From Cytophagales bacterium (GTDB lineage Bacteria; Bacteroidota; Bacteroidia; Cytophagales; Cyclobacteriaceae), in contig JAKSDQ010000089.1 of the NCBI GenBank assembly GCA_022360015.1, forward strand, positions 1 to 64,000: a DNA stretch of 64,000 bases. Reading direction: 5' to 3'. Positions 8,772-18,728 of this stretch are shown piece by piece. Below the pieces are notes generated by a model. The model saw only the letters and a list, made by a program, of their open reading frames with translations, had not been told where the DNA came from and did no database searches. The position numbers and the translations under genes were made by a program. Position 1 is the stretch's first letter, and every line of letters begins with the position of its first letter.

Positions 8772-11700
8772 TCAAATGGATCTCATTGAAATAAGCACAT
8801 CTCTTTTTTCATTGCTGTTTTCTTTTTGAAATACACTTGGCGTTACTCCATATTGTTTTTTAAAACAAACACCAAAATAACTGAGGTCATTAAAACCTGC
8901 TTGATACGCTACTTCTGATATGTGAATACTTTTGTCTTCCAGGAGCTGTGCTGCTTTTCTTAAACGGATGTTTCTGATAAATTCATTGGGAGTCAGATTC
9001 AACAGGCCCTTGATTTTTCTATACAACATGGAATTGCTCATTCCCAATTCATCACAGAGCACTTTTACAGTAAGTTCCGGGTCACTCAAATGATTTTCCA
9101 CAATGGCTTTAGCTTTTGACAATACCTTTTCATCAAAGGAGGTAGTAACGATTTTATTTGGCTCGAGAAAAGCCCCGGTATTAAATTTCTTATGAATTTC
9201 GTTTCTTTTTTTCAATAAAGACTCTATACGAGAGAATAATACCTGCATATCCATAGGTTTGGTTAAGTAGGAATCTACCCCAGCTTCATATCCAATGGCC
9301 CGGCTATCATCACTGGCGTTGACTGTGACGATGATGAAAGGAATATGACTGGTATTCAAATCGTTTTTAACAGCCTTGCAGAGCTGATAGCCATCCATTC
9401 CGGGAATCATTAAATCGGAAACAATTAAATCCACCTCATTTTCATTGGCTAAATCAAAAGCTTCTTTCCCATTTACCGCAGTAATGATATGGTAATACTT
9501 TTCCAATTGAAGGGCCACAAGCGTCAGAAAATCTTCATTATCGTCAACAATGAGAATGATTTTCTTTTGACCCCGCGTGATCTTTGAGGTATTTTTTATT
9601 GGCATGTGGTCTTCTGAACCTCGGTAAGATAGGGTATCACCCGGAATCATTGGATTCGTTTCAGACAGGGTATTGCCACGGTGAGAAGATAGTGAGATGG
9701 GTAATTGTAAGGTAAAAACAGAGCCTCTGTCTGGCTCACTCTCTACCTTGATCGAACCTCCTTGTAAATTTACCATGTTTTTAGTCAGCGCCAATCCTAT
9801 TCCAATACCCGTATCATTCCCACCCGATGTTCTATAGAACCGGTGGAATATATGCTTAAGATGCTCTTTGGGAATACCGCGGCCATTATCTTTGACTTTG
9901 ATCATCATCCATCTTTCATCCGCTATCCATAGACTTTCAACTTCTAATGCAATAACTCCCCCTTTTTTGGTATATTTAAATGCATTTGATAAAAGGTTAT
10001 TCAGGCAAATGTCAAGTTTTTCTTTGTCCACAAATCCATCCCCGATTCCCGAAGTTTTCAATTGGAAAGCGATGTTTTTTTCCTCGGAAATCACCAGGTA
10101 GTTTTCATAACTTTCCCGGATAATATCATCCAGGTTATGCCTGCTCAGCAACAACTTCAAATTTCCTGCTTCAGCTTTTCTAAATTGCAGCATCTGTTTG
10201 ATCTGATGATGGAGCTTATCTACATTCCGCCGGAACATACCGGGAAGTGTTTCACATTCCGGTATATCATATTTGGATAATTTTTCGGATAATATCAACA
10301 GTATGGAAAGGGGGGTTAGCAATTCATGCGACAGGTTGGTGAAAAACTGTAATTTAAACTGGTTTAGTTTTTCTGATTTGGTTCTTTCCAAATGCTCTAT
10401 CTTAAGCTTTTGCCTGGCTTTCATTTGATTCCTGTACAGGATAAAAACCATTAAGATAACCCCGAGTATGGTCGTGATATACAAGGTATAAGCCCACCAG
10501 GTAAAATAAGGCGCAGTGGTCACCGTGATGGGTAACACGGCCATTTCACTATTCCATCTCCCCGTGGCGTTGGTACCCATCACCTTGAAGGTATATTGAC
10601 CCGGTTCCAGATTCATATAGGTTGCGGTCCTTAAATCTGCGGAGACAATCTGCCAGCTATCCTCCAGACCTTCTAATTGATAAGCATAACGGGTTTCAGA
10701 GGAAGCCCTCATATCGAGCGCGGAAAAAGATATGGAGAACAGGTTGTCATCATATTTGATCACAAACGGATTATTTTGGTGAAAAGATTGTGCATTAAAT
10801 ATCTTTTTGCCGGTTTTTAAATGGGTAAAAGCAATTTTTGGAATAAATACGTCTTCTTTTTCCAAAGATGCGGGGTTAAAAAGGTTGAACCCATTATGAC
10901 CACCGACATATATATGGCCATTTTTATCGCGCACCATGGCTCCTTTGATAAATACATTGCCCTGCAAGCCATTGGCGGATGTGTATACGTCTATATTGTA
11001 ATCTTCCTCCCCGGCACTCAGGCGTAATAATCCCTGATTGGAAGTTGCCCAAATATGGCCGCCATGGTCTTCGGTGATAGCATATATGACTTGGTCATCC
11101 ATTCTGTCGATGGCTAAGGGAGCATGATATTTACCTGTAGATTCATGCCATATTTTCAGGCCTTTATTCAGGGAACCAATCCATAACCGGTCCTTACTAT
11201 CAAAGAATAAACAGTTAATAGAAATGGGGGGCTGTCCCGTATTTTTTATAAGATACTCAAATCTTACGGAATCTTTTCCCTTCCTTACCGGGATAGCTGA
11301 TTTTATCAGTTGTCCTTCAAATGTAGATACATATAGGTAACCCTGCCTGTCAAAAGCAATGGCGGAAATGGTTTGGCCTTCCAGTGAAACCGATGACCGG
11401 ATCTCAGGATTATAGTATTTAACAGTATGGTTATTAAATCCACCGTGTTTGTGCAAAGTAACCCTGAATAAACCATTTTCCGTGACTGCCCATAGATAAT
11501 TCGCGTCTTTTTTCACGGAAGTTATCTTCCTGGCATTTAGTTTTTTATTCCCTTTTCCCCGCAACAACCGGATGTATTTACCTTTTTCCGGATCAAACTT
11601 AATCAAACCTTTGTATCTTGTACCCATCCATAAGTTGGAATCCTGGTCCCAGGTAAAGTTATTTACTGTATTAATGTCCAGTTTTTCTAATGTCCTGTAT

Positions 11701-12920
11701 GCGGGGATATCGGAATAGTGCACAAATTGCGCTTTATCGAAATCGTACCTGCCAAATCCCAGGCTTTTTACGCCTATTAACAGCCTGTTTTGACGATCAA
11801 ACGAAAAGGAATAAACAGTTTGCGTCTTCTTTTGTCTATCGACCTCGGTAATAGCGTATGCATAAAACTTTTTTTTATGAATATCTGCTTTATTTACTCC
11901 GCCACCGGTGGTACCCAACCATATGAGCCCTGTCCGGTCTCTCATCACAGATCGCACGACGCTATTCGTTAAAGATCCTTTGTTTTTTTCATAATTATGG
12001 ATATGAATTTTCTCTGACAATGGGTTTTGTATGATACTCAAACCATGAGGAGACCCTACCCAAAGGCTGCCATAGTCATCATGTACCATGTTAAAAATAA
12101 TATCGCCCAATATAGTATTATCCGTGTGGTTTTTCCTTTCCAGCCATTGTATAATCCTGGGTCGGTGCGGTATGGAAACGTCGACGGCATAGAGGCCATT
12201 ATCCCAGGTACCCACCCACAAAATGTTATCAGTGTATTCATACAAGGAATTAATTACATTGTGCTTCCCGGTTTTATGGCTGAAGTTAAAAATCTTGAAC
12301 CGGCTGAAAGAGGAATCCTGTTCATTGAATTTGGCTAATCCGGATCCCCAGGTGGCTACCCAAACGATATCCTGTTGTGATACCAGCACATCACGAATAT
12401 TGGAATTCCCACCACCACTGTTAACAGAGCGAAAGTGAATGAGCGAATCAATCCTGGTATCATACAAAAACAGTCCTGTAAATCCCCCAAACCATATTCT
12501 TCCTTTTTTGTCCAGGTCTATAGCAAGTACCTGATCACTTACGGATTTTGCCTTGATTAATTCGGTAGGTTTGATGACATCTGTACTACCCGCTTTTTTG
12601 TCATATATAAGAACTCCGTTAGAAGTCGCAAACCACAATTTTCCGGCCTCATCTTCAGTGGCCTCATGAAACTTAACATTTTTAGAGGAAATCTTAACCA
12701 GTTTATCGAAATCTCTCACCTCATAACCATCATAACGGTAGAGCCCCTCATTGGTACCGAACCATAGAAAATTATCACTATCCTGGAAAACCATATTGCA
12801 TTCATCGGAGGGTAAATTTTCATTGGAGGTAATGGAAGAAAACTGAAGTGACTGATAATCTTGAGAAACTACTTCTGGAAATGAAAAGAAGAGCATACTT
12901 ACTAGTAAAAAATATCTCAT
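8772..12920 (-). CDS. Hybrid two-component system sensor/regulator (HTCS) of the PUL
   Basis: 1382 residues. A signal peptide (1-19) precedes a periplasmic sensor of repeated two-component propeller blades (WxGTxxGLxxxD-type repeats, about 30-690), then a Y_Y_Y domain (about 730-795) and one membrane span near 808-830. The cytoplasmic part holds a HisKA domain with NLSHELLTPL (His865), an HATPase domain with NLLSNAFKYT and GIGIGLALT motifs, a receiver domain with SDLMIPGMDG (Asp1169), and a C-terminal AraC-type DNA-binding domain (about 1260-1365). Such HTCS proteins sense an oligosaccharide in the periplasm and activate their own PUL. The gene lies inside the PUL, between the GH-A-like gene and the GH172 genes. 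All catalytic landmarks look intact. Confidence 0.95.
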   Translation of the reverse strand: MRYFLLVSMLFFSFPEVVSQDYQSLQFSSITSNENLPSDECNMVFQDSDNFLWFGTNEGLYRYDGYEVRDFDKLVKISSKNVKFHEATEDEAGKLWFATSNGVLIYDKKAGSTDVIKPTELIKAKSVSDQVLAIDLDKKGRIWFGGFTGLFLYDTRIDSLIHFRSVNSGGGNSNIRDVLVSQQDIVWVATWGSGLAKFNEQDSSFSRFKIFNFSHKTGKHNVINSLYEYTDNILWVGTWDNGLYAVDVSIPHRPRIIQWLERKNHTDNTILGDIIFNMVHDDYGSLWVGSPHGLSIIQNPLSEKIHIHNYEKNKGSLTNSVVRSVMRDRTGLIWLGTTGGGVNKADIHKKKFYAYAITEVDRQKKTQTVYSFSFDRQNRLLIGVKSLGFGRYDFDKAQFVHYSDIPAYRTLEKLDINTVNNFTWDQDSNLWMGTRYKGLIKFDPEKGKYIRLLRGKGNKKLNARKITSVKKDANYLWAVTENGLFRVTLHKHGGFNNHTVKYYNPEIRSSVSLEGQTISAIAFDRQGYLYVSTFEGQLIKSAIPVRKGKDSVRFEYLIKNTGQPPISINCLFFDSKDRLWIGSLNKGLKIWHESTGKYHAPLAIDRMDDQVIYAITEDHGGHIWATSNQGLLRLSAGEEDYNIDVYTSANGLQGNVFIKGAMVRDKNGHIYVGGHNGFNLFNPASLEKEDVFIPKIAFTHLKTGKKIFNAQSFHQNNPFVIKYDDNLFSISFSALDMRASSETRYAYQLEGLEDSWQIVSADLRTATYMNLEPGQYTFKVMGTNATGRWNSEMAVLPITVTTAPYFTWWAYTLYITTILGVILMVFILYRNQMKARQKLKIEHLERTKSEKLNQFKLQFFTNLSHELLTPLSILLILSEKLSKYDIPECETLPGMFRRNVDKLHHQIKQMLQFRKAEAGNLKLLLSRHNLDDIIRESYENYLVISEEKNIAFQLKTSGIGDGFVDKEKLDICLNNLLSNAFKYTKKGGVIALEVESLWIADERWMMIKVKDNGRGIPKEHLKHIFHRFYRTSGGNDTGIGIGLALTKNMVNLQGGSIKVESEPDRGSVFTLQLPISLSSHRGNTLSETNPMIPGDTLSYRGSEDHMPIKNTSKITRGQKKIILIVDDNEDFLTLVALQLEKYYHIITAVNGKEAFDLANENEVDLIVSDLMIPGMDGYQLCKAVKNDLNTSHIPFIIVTVNASDDSRAIGYEAGVDSYLTKPMDMQVLFSRIESLLKKRNEIHKKFNTGAFLEPNKIVTTSFDEKVLSKAKAIVENHLSDPELTVKVLCDELGMSNSMLYRKIKGLLNLTPNEFIRNIRLRKAAQLLEDKSIHISEVAYQAGFNDLSYFGVCFKKQYGVTPSVFQKENSNEKRDVLISMRSI

Positions 12921-13088
12921 AGTCCGGTTTTCATTGGTTTTTATGTTACCTGAAAGATACTAAGATTAATGATTTTTAGCTAATGCTGTAATTGCCAAAT
13001 ATGAGGCAAAAAATATCATGGTCTATGCCAGAACCCTACGCCCTTTTTAATTTCAACCGCGTGTTTCCAGGGAGACTATCAAATAAAA

Positions 13089-13186
13089 CGAGGTTGTCTC
13101 AAAAGGGTAAACATATTCGGGTACCTTGAGAAAAATCCCCAATACAAAAAACCGAGGCCGTTCAAATTACTTTTGAGACGGCCTCG
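13089..13186. repeat. 98-bp inverted-repeat element (MITE-like)
   Basis: The 17-bp ends read CGAGGTTGTCTCAAAAG on the left and, inverted, CGAGGCCGTCTCAAAAG on the right (2 mismatches). A 190-bp element with nearly the same ends lies at 45408-45601. The core between the arms is unrelated. The ends resemble terminal repeats seen on insertion sequences whose tips read GAGGCTGTCTCAAAAG. It sits in the intergenic space between the GH-A-like gene and the sensor gene, where its hairpin could also end or weaken transcription. Confidence 0.6.
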
Positions 13187-13233
13187 TCTTATCCGGCCAG
13201 GGTCAAAGAAAAAAATCCCCTGAACCATCAGCC

Positions 13234-15831
13234 TTATCTTTTTATTTTAATATAAGGGGGCAGGGAATAGACCATCTTATTTTTCATTTCCACAAAAGCC
13301 TTTAACGCGTAGCTCCGGTTTTCCTTAAGCATGACATAGGGTATCTCAACTTTAAACCTATTGGCTCCTACCATTTCGGCCGTCACCTTACTTTCTTCCA
13401 CGTTCAAATAAGAAATGTCTGCATAAGTTACCCCGGCCTTTAAATTTTTATGGTGCTTCACATTTTCCGCAACAACGTATATTAAAAATTTGTCTTCTTT
13501 TTTTTCCACTTTTTCAACGGATACAAACGCAGCTTCATCCCGGTGAATAACTGTAGCGATGTTGGGATAAAAATCTGCTTCCCCTGCATCGGAGTAGGCT
13601 ATAACCGTATAGAAGTTCTTCCCGTCCCGGGAAGTAGTGTCGATGTAGCTATTTCCGGTAATCCCGGTGGCCAACACTTCAAAATCATGGGGTGCATTGC
13701 CCCTGAGTATCTTAAAGTAAACGGGCAGTGGTATGGTATCCTGCCTGGTCCACTGAAGCACGATATCTCCTGCGGCATTTTCTCTGGCAGAGATATTTCT
13801 TGCCGGTAAGGGAATGTGCTTATAACAGGTAACTGTTTTGGCCTCCGAAGGTTTCCCCTTTCCGAGACCATTGTATGCGATTACGCTTACCTCGTAGGGC
13901 TGGTCAAAGGTAAGTCCGGTGAGCCTGTAGCCAAATACACTTTTTGCGTCTTCAACTTTGTTCACGCTTCCATCTAAGGATCTTAAATGCACCTCATAAC
14001 CGGAAGCGTTTTCCACACTTTGCCAAAAGACGGTCACCGTAGTATCTCTCCTGCTTACCTTGAAAATTTGTGGTCTCTCCGGAAGGTCAGTGGTCAGCTT
14101 TACCTGGTTGGAAGGAGCACTCTCGCCGAATTGGTTACAGGCCATAATTTGAAAGTAATAAGTTCGTTTCCCGGCCAGGCCTGTTAGCTCATGGGCGGTA
14201 GCTGTAGCTGGTAAAACAACGGATTTTTCAGGCTTATCCGGGCTTTTACCGTATATCAGCCGGTATCCCGTGAGATGTTCACCCGGCCACCACTTCAGGC
14301 TTACTCCCCTGGCCGTGACTTTACTGTCGTAGATTCTGGTGGCCACGGGAGTAACCGGGCGTTGATTTTTCCAGTCGATCAGGGTGACACTATGAGGAAA
14401 AATTTTCAACGGTTCTCTTTTTTTAATCATTTCATTTGTCCTTTTCACATCCCTATTTTTAGCTTCTTTTGACCAGATGTAAGACTTCCGGTATGCGGCA
14501 TTCAGGGGCTTTCCATCAATAAACAGCTCATAATCATGATATTCTCCCGAACGATTGGTAATGGCCAGGTAATCCCTGCCATTGGTTCCCCGGAAGGCTC
14601 TGGCATATACGGCGGGTTCCCTGTTGTCTTTCAATCCAGGCACTTCGGCGGTGTTGGTTACCAAGGTCTCGTAGGTGAAATCGGTGTAATTAAGCGCTTC
14701 ATGAAGGAGTTGAAGTGCTTTTCCTTCATCGGATGGCTTCACACCTGTACGAATATTATTTGTATTGATCTTTTTTCCCTGTTTAAAAGCATCGAGGATC
14801 ACCTGATTTTTATTCTCTTTTGGGTAAAACTTGTTGCTAATCTCATGAGCGCCGATGAGAAAAGTATTTTTATGTTGTAGTTGGCGTAATATATACTCGG
14901 CATTATAAATCGTAGCAATAATACCAGTGACAGGCCGGTTCCACACACCGAATTCAGTAATCAACATAGGGATATCCTGCCTGGTATAGTCCTCTATGTC
15001 TTGCATAGCTTTGGGAGAGGTAGCCTCAATTACCTTGGTATTCACCCGTCTGCAGGCCTGGTCAAAGGATTCAACGCCGCCCACATGAGGCGCATAAGAG
15101 TGTTTGGAAAATACGTTCCAATAGGCTCCCTTTTCTTCCTGATAGCGATGGATCTCCTTCATAAACCCCCAGATACCGTCCCAGGTAAAGTTTAAAGCCA
15201 GCTTTGCCCCGGGGAAGACTTTCCGGATCTCATCTGCATGGGGTTTCATTTTTACGGCATAGTCATACCCGTCGTTCCACCAGTAGCGATTCCGCCCCGG
15301 CACATAAAAATAAGGCTCATTACAAAACTGCCAAACTTCCACTTCCATTTGGTTATGCTTAACAAAACGGGCCAGCGCAGCAGTCATTTCCGGGGTTTCT
15401 GTAAAACCATTCACGGTGATCACCAACTTTCCACGTACCTCCCCGAGGACCTGGTAAAGGTCCGAAATTCTGTGAGGGCCTTTCACCTGAGTAAACCGGT
15501 GCCCTGTGAAGTACTGTTTTTGATGATCCATCATATAGATATAGTCGATATTATACAAACCGGTAGCCGCAGAAAAAGCATCACCCATGGTACCGGAAAA
15601 ATACCGGAGCCATCCGGGGCGTAGCTGGCGAACGGCTTCCTGAAAATCCGGATGTGTATAGTTCCATACCTTGTCGGCGATACGAACATTAAAGCCACTG
15701 ACACCCGTTACCAGGGCATGCCCTTTGTCAGAAATAATCCTGATTTCCCCTTTCAAAGCTTTGTTTCCCTGTGCACAGCAAGCCTGGCATAGTATTGCCC
15801 ACAGTATGCTCAAAAAATATATTCTCTTCAT
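13234..15831 (-). CDS. Secreted clan GH-A-like glycoside hydrolase with fibronectin III domains
   Basis: 865 residues with a signal peptide (cleavage near CCAQ). The first ~400 residues look like a TIM-barrel hydrolase of clan GH-A: 'EVWQFCNEPYF' supplies the Asn-Glu pair typical of the acid/base (Asn171-Glu172), and 'MLITEFGVWNRP' supplies a candidate nucleophile (Glu293). A small beta-domain follows. Three FN3-like domains (about 495-590, 590-680, 680-775) carry typical 'GYRLIYGKS', 'GYEVHLRSLDG' and 'YFKILRGNAP' strands, then a final beta-domain. I cannot place it in a GH family; GH39, GH51 and GH79 are the nearest in style. It lies directly behind the SusD2/surface-lipoprotein genes and probably makes endo- or exo-cuts in the PUL substrate. 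Confidence 0.65.
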   Translation of the reverse strand: MKRIYFLSILWAILCQACCAQGNKALKGEIRIISDKGHALVTGVSGFNVRIADKVWNYTHPDFQEAVRQLRPGWLRYFSGTMGDAFSAATGLYNIDYIYMMDHQKQYFTGHRFTQVKGPHRISDLYQVLGEVRGKLVITVNGFTETPEMTAALARFVKHNQMEVEVWQFCNEPYFYVPGRNRYWWNDGYDYAVKMKPHADEIRKVFPGAKLALNFTWDGIWGFMKEIHRYQEEKGAYWNVFSKHSYAPHVGGVESFDQACRRVNTKVIEATSPKAMQDIEDYTRQDIPMLITEFGVWNRPVTGIIATIYNAEYILRQLQHKNTFLIGAHEISNKFYPKENKNQVILDAFKQGKKINTNNIRTGVKPSDEGKALQLLHEALNYTDFTYETLVTNTAEVPGLKDNREPAVYARAFRGTNGRDYLAITNRSGEYHDYELFIDGKPLNAAYRKSYIWSKEAKNRDVKRTNEMIKKREPLKIFPHSVTLIDWKNQRPVTPVATRIYDSKVTARGVSLKWWPGEHLTGYRLIYGKSPDKPEKSVVLPATATAHELTGLAGKRTYYFQIMACNQFGESAPSNQVKLTTDLPERPQIFKVSRRDTTVTVFWQSVENASGYEVHLRSLDGSVNKVEDAKSVFGYRLTGLTFDQPYEVSVIAYNGLGKGKPSEAKTVTCYKHIPLPARNISARENAAGDIVLQWTRQDTIPLPVYFKILRGNAPHDFEVLATGITGNSYIDTTSRDGKNFYTVIAYSDAGEADFYPNIATVIHRDEAAFVSVEKVEKKEDKFLIYVVAENVKHHKNLKAGVTYADISYLNVEESKVTAEMVGANRFKVEIPYVMLKENRSYALKAFVEMKNKMVYSLPPYIKIKR

Positions 15832-15977
15832 ATACTATTTCTCATGATTTTCATCCGATACAAACATTTAATCGATGAATACACAAAATGGAGTGACATT
15901 TGATGATCGATAAGCGTCCCCTGTTTAAATAAGGTCTCACAATTATGATGTGGGATGTTTTCTGTTCATATCCCGCT

Positions 15978-16943
15978 TTATTTAGACCATTCTTCGAATC
16001 TCAGATCCAGTTCCGGTGACTGGCGTTGAATTAAGGTGTCTGTTACTTTGTACCTGGTGCCTCCGTTTACATATTCATAATTTAAATAAAAAGTGTTTTC
16101 CCCGGCGTTAAATACGCCGCTTCCTTCAATTTCAGCCACATCATTTCCGGGTACACTTTCCACAGAAACCGTATTGTCACCATTTACCCATAGTTTCAGG
16201 TGGTAAGTGGCATTGTTTGAAGAGGTTAATGTTCCTATACCTGAAGTTGTGACGGAATCGACACCCAATGTGGTAAATGTCCAGGTTTGATTCTTTACCA
16301 GATCCCTGTTGGTATATGCTTCTTCAGCTACTACCTGATCATTGATATCAAGTTCCTGTTCCACTCCTTTGTGGTAGTAAATACCATGCAGGGGGCTGAT
16401 GTATTTTACGACCAAAACAGTATAATTTTTAGCAGCTATCTGCTCATTACCACCTTGATCGAAACGTCCGGATAGAATGGAATCGGCCGAGGTTTCTTTA
16501 ATCACCAAGGGTAGCGCATAGGTATTGGCTGTAGCCAGTGCATCGCTGGTAAAGGCATCTTTATCCAGTGTGACGGTGATATCTCCGATGAACTTCCCCG
16601 GAGGTATCACCATAGTGGAAGTATTACTCAGCGAATAATAGTCGGCTGGTAAGGGTGTAAAAGTCTGCCCCCCTACAACACTTTCCTCCTGCAATAAAAG
16701 CGGATCGATTTCAAAGGTGGCAAATTCTTCGGCTTTATTACTGCGCTTACCCGCTAAAGCCACCCCTACTTTGAAAGACATCTCATCATCTGCTACGATG
16801 GTTCTCAGGGGTCTTTGAGTAGCAAAGTAGACCGCTGTAAATTCGTGATCATTCACAAATTCGTCGTACCCTTCGCAGGCTGCGAAAGCCACTGAAAGCA
16901 GGCAGATTAAGGTATATATTTTCATGGTTTTCATTTCATTCAT
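15978..16943 (-). CDS. Surface glycan-binding lipoprotein (DUF1735-type, SusE-position)
   Basis: 321 residues. ATGs occur at 16943, 16934 and 16925, all leading into the lipoprotein signal LLSVAFAAC (lipid-modified Cys23 counting from the first). The 'TAVYFATQRPLRTIVADDE' segment followed by 'FKVGVALAGKR' and 'DITVTLDKDAF' is typical of DUF1735 (BT_3987-like) N-terminal Ig-like domains. The C-terminal half resembles a DUF4361-type or lipocalin-like beta domain. Genes of this type sit after susD and encode outer-leaflet lipoproteins that hold the polysaccharide at the cell surface. It starts 11 bp behind susD2 and is surely co-transcribed. No catalytic motif is present. Confidence 0.8.
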   Translation of the reverse strand: MNEMKTMKIYTLICLLSVAFAACEGYDEFVNDHEFTAVYFATQRPLRTIVADDEMSFKVGVALAGKRSNKAEEFATFEIDPLLLQEESVVGGQTFTPLPADYYSLSNTSTMVIPPGKFIGDITVTLDKDAFTSDALATANTYALPLVIKETSADSILSGRFDQGGNEQIAAKNYTVLVVKYISPLHGIYYHKGVEQELDINDQVVAEEAYTNRDLVKNQTWTFTTLGVDSVTTSGIGTLTSSNNATYHLKLWVNGDNTVSVESVPGNDVAEIEGSGVFNAGENTFYLNYEYVNGGTRYKVTDTLIQRQSPELDLRFEEWSK

Positions 16944-16954
16944 CTTTTTAAATG

Positions 16955-18718
16955 TTACCAGCCCAGATTATTTTCCATATTGGGGCTTTTCATCAATTCA
17001 TCATAGGGAAGGGGCAGGTAATAATCACGGATGTTATCAAAATTCCGTTCCTCGACATCCATGGAAGAATACTGAAAATTATCATCGATGTCTTTCGCTA
17101 TTTCCACTCCTCTTACGGTTTCATTGAGCGGAAGGACCCATCTCCTCATGTCGAAAAACCGGTGATTTTCAAAAGCGAGTTCAAGCCGTCTTTCATTTTG
17201 TATCAATATCCTGAAAGCATCTTTACCCTGTGCTGCTACTTCATCCACATAGGTATTGTCATTGATGCCGGCGGCATTTCGGATAGATTTGATAATATCG
17301 GCCGCCGACTGGCCGATGTCCGGGCCCACACCCTCGGGTCCGTACGCCTCATTGGCAGCTTCTGCCAGGTTTAGATAGCTTTCCGTTTTCCTGAAAAGCA
17401 CGTGATAGTGATGGTCATTACCAGGGTTTTCAGGATTGAGGAGCCCACTACGCACTGAAAGCCACTTTCTCAGGTAATAGCCGGTACGGGTGGCCTCCTG
17501 GTGACCTGTTCGGGAGTCTTTACCTCCGGTAAATGTTTCGATAGCTTTCCCATTCAGGGTGCTCCCATTGTAAAAAACCGTGAGATCCAGCCTGCTATCA
17601 CGCCCCTGGTAAGGGTTTTCAGGATCATAACCTGACCTGACATCGGAAATAGGAAATCCATTCTGCATGGGAAAGGCATCCACAAGGTTTTGCGAGGGCC
17701 CTGTAAAAGCATCACCATATTCAAGAGGAGGATAATGCCGCAGTTCCATGCCGCGGCTATTAAAGTACTTCCTCCAGATAAATTCATCAGGGGTATTGTT
17801 ACTGTTAAAATGGTTGGTGCTCAGGCTTTGAAAGGCTCCGATATTATCTACAGCTTCCTGGGCCAATGTTGCTGCCCTTTCCCATTTTTCCCGGTACTTT
17901 ACAGCATCATTGACGAAAAACTGCCCCATACCGGTAATCTGGGTAACCTCGTCGGGTTGGTAAGCCGGACTGGCGGCGTATAATGACACACGGGATTTTA
18001 AGGCGTAAGCCGCCTGCTGACTTGCCCTGCCTATCTGGACATTGCCCACCACAAGGTCGGCTCCTTTATATGTCAGCGGGAGGTAGTTGATCGCAGTATC
18101 GCAATCTGCCAGAATCTGCAGCGCACATGTTTCATAGGTATCTCTCCAGACTGCTTCCAGATCCCTGGCTTCTTCTTCACCGGGTGTTTTGGTGATGATG
18201 GGGTATCCCAGTGCAGAACCCGAATTGGTTTTGCCACCAAATTCATGCAGTAATTTAAAGCCCCACCAGGCGCGTAAAAAATAAGCTTCCCCTTTGAGCC
18301 TGACCTTGGTTAAAGAATCTGTTTCAGGCTTTTCCAGGTTGTAATTTACATGGTCGCCCAGGCCATGGTCCAAAAACAGATGAATATTTCTGAATTGGCT
18401 ATAAGCCACATCCCAATTTCCTATGGGATTTGACCAGGGACTGATGCCACCGGTAGCCGCATCATAGATGGAAGTATTAAAAGCATTCGTAACCGCGTTG
18501 TCTGTAGCTACATCAAGAAAATTGTTGTTGTAGCTATCGAACTGACCGGGAATGGCAGCATAAGCATTCATCAAGATGCCCTCGATTCTCTCCGGAAGGG
18601 TGTAAGCGAATTCTTCAGTGTAAGTAACATCGATCCGGGGGTCTAACTGATCCTCACATGACCAAAGTGAAATCCCCAGCAATAAAGTAAAGTATTTCAA
18701 ACATGTCTTTTTCATCAT
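16955..18718 (-). CDS. SusD-like glycan-binding lipoprotein (pair 2)
   Basis: 587 residues. The N-terminus (MMKKTCLKYFTLLLGISLWS then CEDQ) is a lipoprotein signal with lipid-modified Cys21. The fold is recognised from the SusD pattern: 'RGMELRHYPP', 'GDAFTGPSQNLVDAFPMQNG', 'NPYQGRDSRLDLTVFYNG', 'ESYLNLAEAANEAYGP' and 'FRILIQNERRLELAFENHRF' followed by FDMRRW near the C-terminus. SusD proteins cap the SusC barrel on the outer face and bind the incoming oligosaccharide. The gene is 10 bp downstream of its susC partner. Binding residues cannot be read off by eye. Confidence 0.95.
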   Translation of the reverse strand: MMKKTCLKYFTLLLGISLWSCEDQLDPRIDVTYTEEFAYTLPERIEGILMNAYAAIPGQFDSYNNNFLDVATDNAVTNAFNTSIYDAATGGISPWSNPIGNWDVAYSQFRNIHLFLDHGLGDHVNYNLEKPETDSLTKVRLKGEAYFLRAWWGFKLLHEFGGKTNSGSALGYPIITKTPGEEEARDLEAVWRDTYETCALQILADCDTAINYLPLTYKGADLVVGNVQIGRASQQAAYALKSRVSLYAASPAYQPDEVTQITGMGQFFVNDAVKYREKWERAATLAQEAVDNIGAFQSLSTNHFNSNNTPDEFIWRKYFNSRGMELRHYPPLEYGDAFTGPSQNLVDAFPMQNGFPISDVRSGYDPENPYQGRDSRLDLTVFYNGSTLNGKAIETFTGGKDSRTGHQEATRTGYYLRKWLSVRSGLLNPENPGNDHHYHVLFRKTESYLNLAEAANEAYGPEGVGPDIGQSAADIIKSIRNAAGINDNTYVDEVAAQGKDAFRILIQNERRLELAFENHRFFDMRRWVLPLNETVRGVEIAKDIDDNFQYSSMDVEERNFDNIRDYYLPLPYDELMKSPNMENNLGW

Positions 18719-18728
18719 CTTTAAAAGG

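Noticed and set aside
15001-15624. Plus-strand frames inside the GH-A-like and SusC genes
   Set aside because: They are antisense to confidently identified minus-strand genes and show no domain or signal features.
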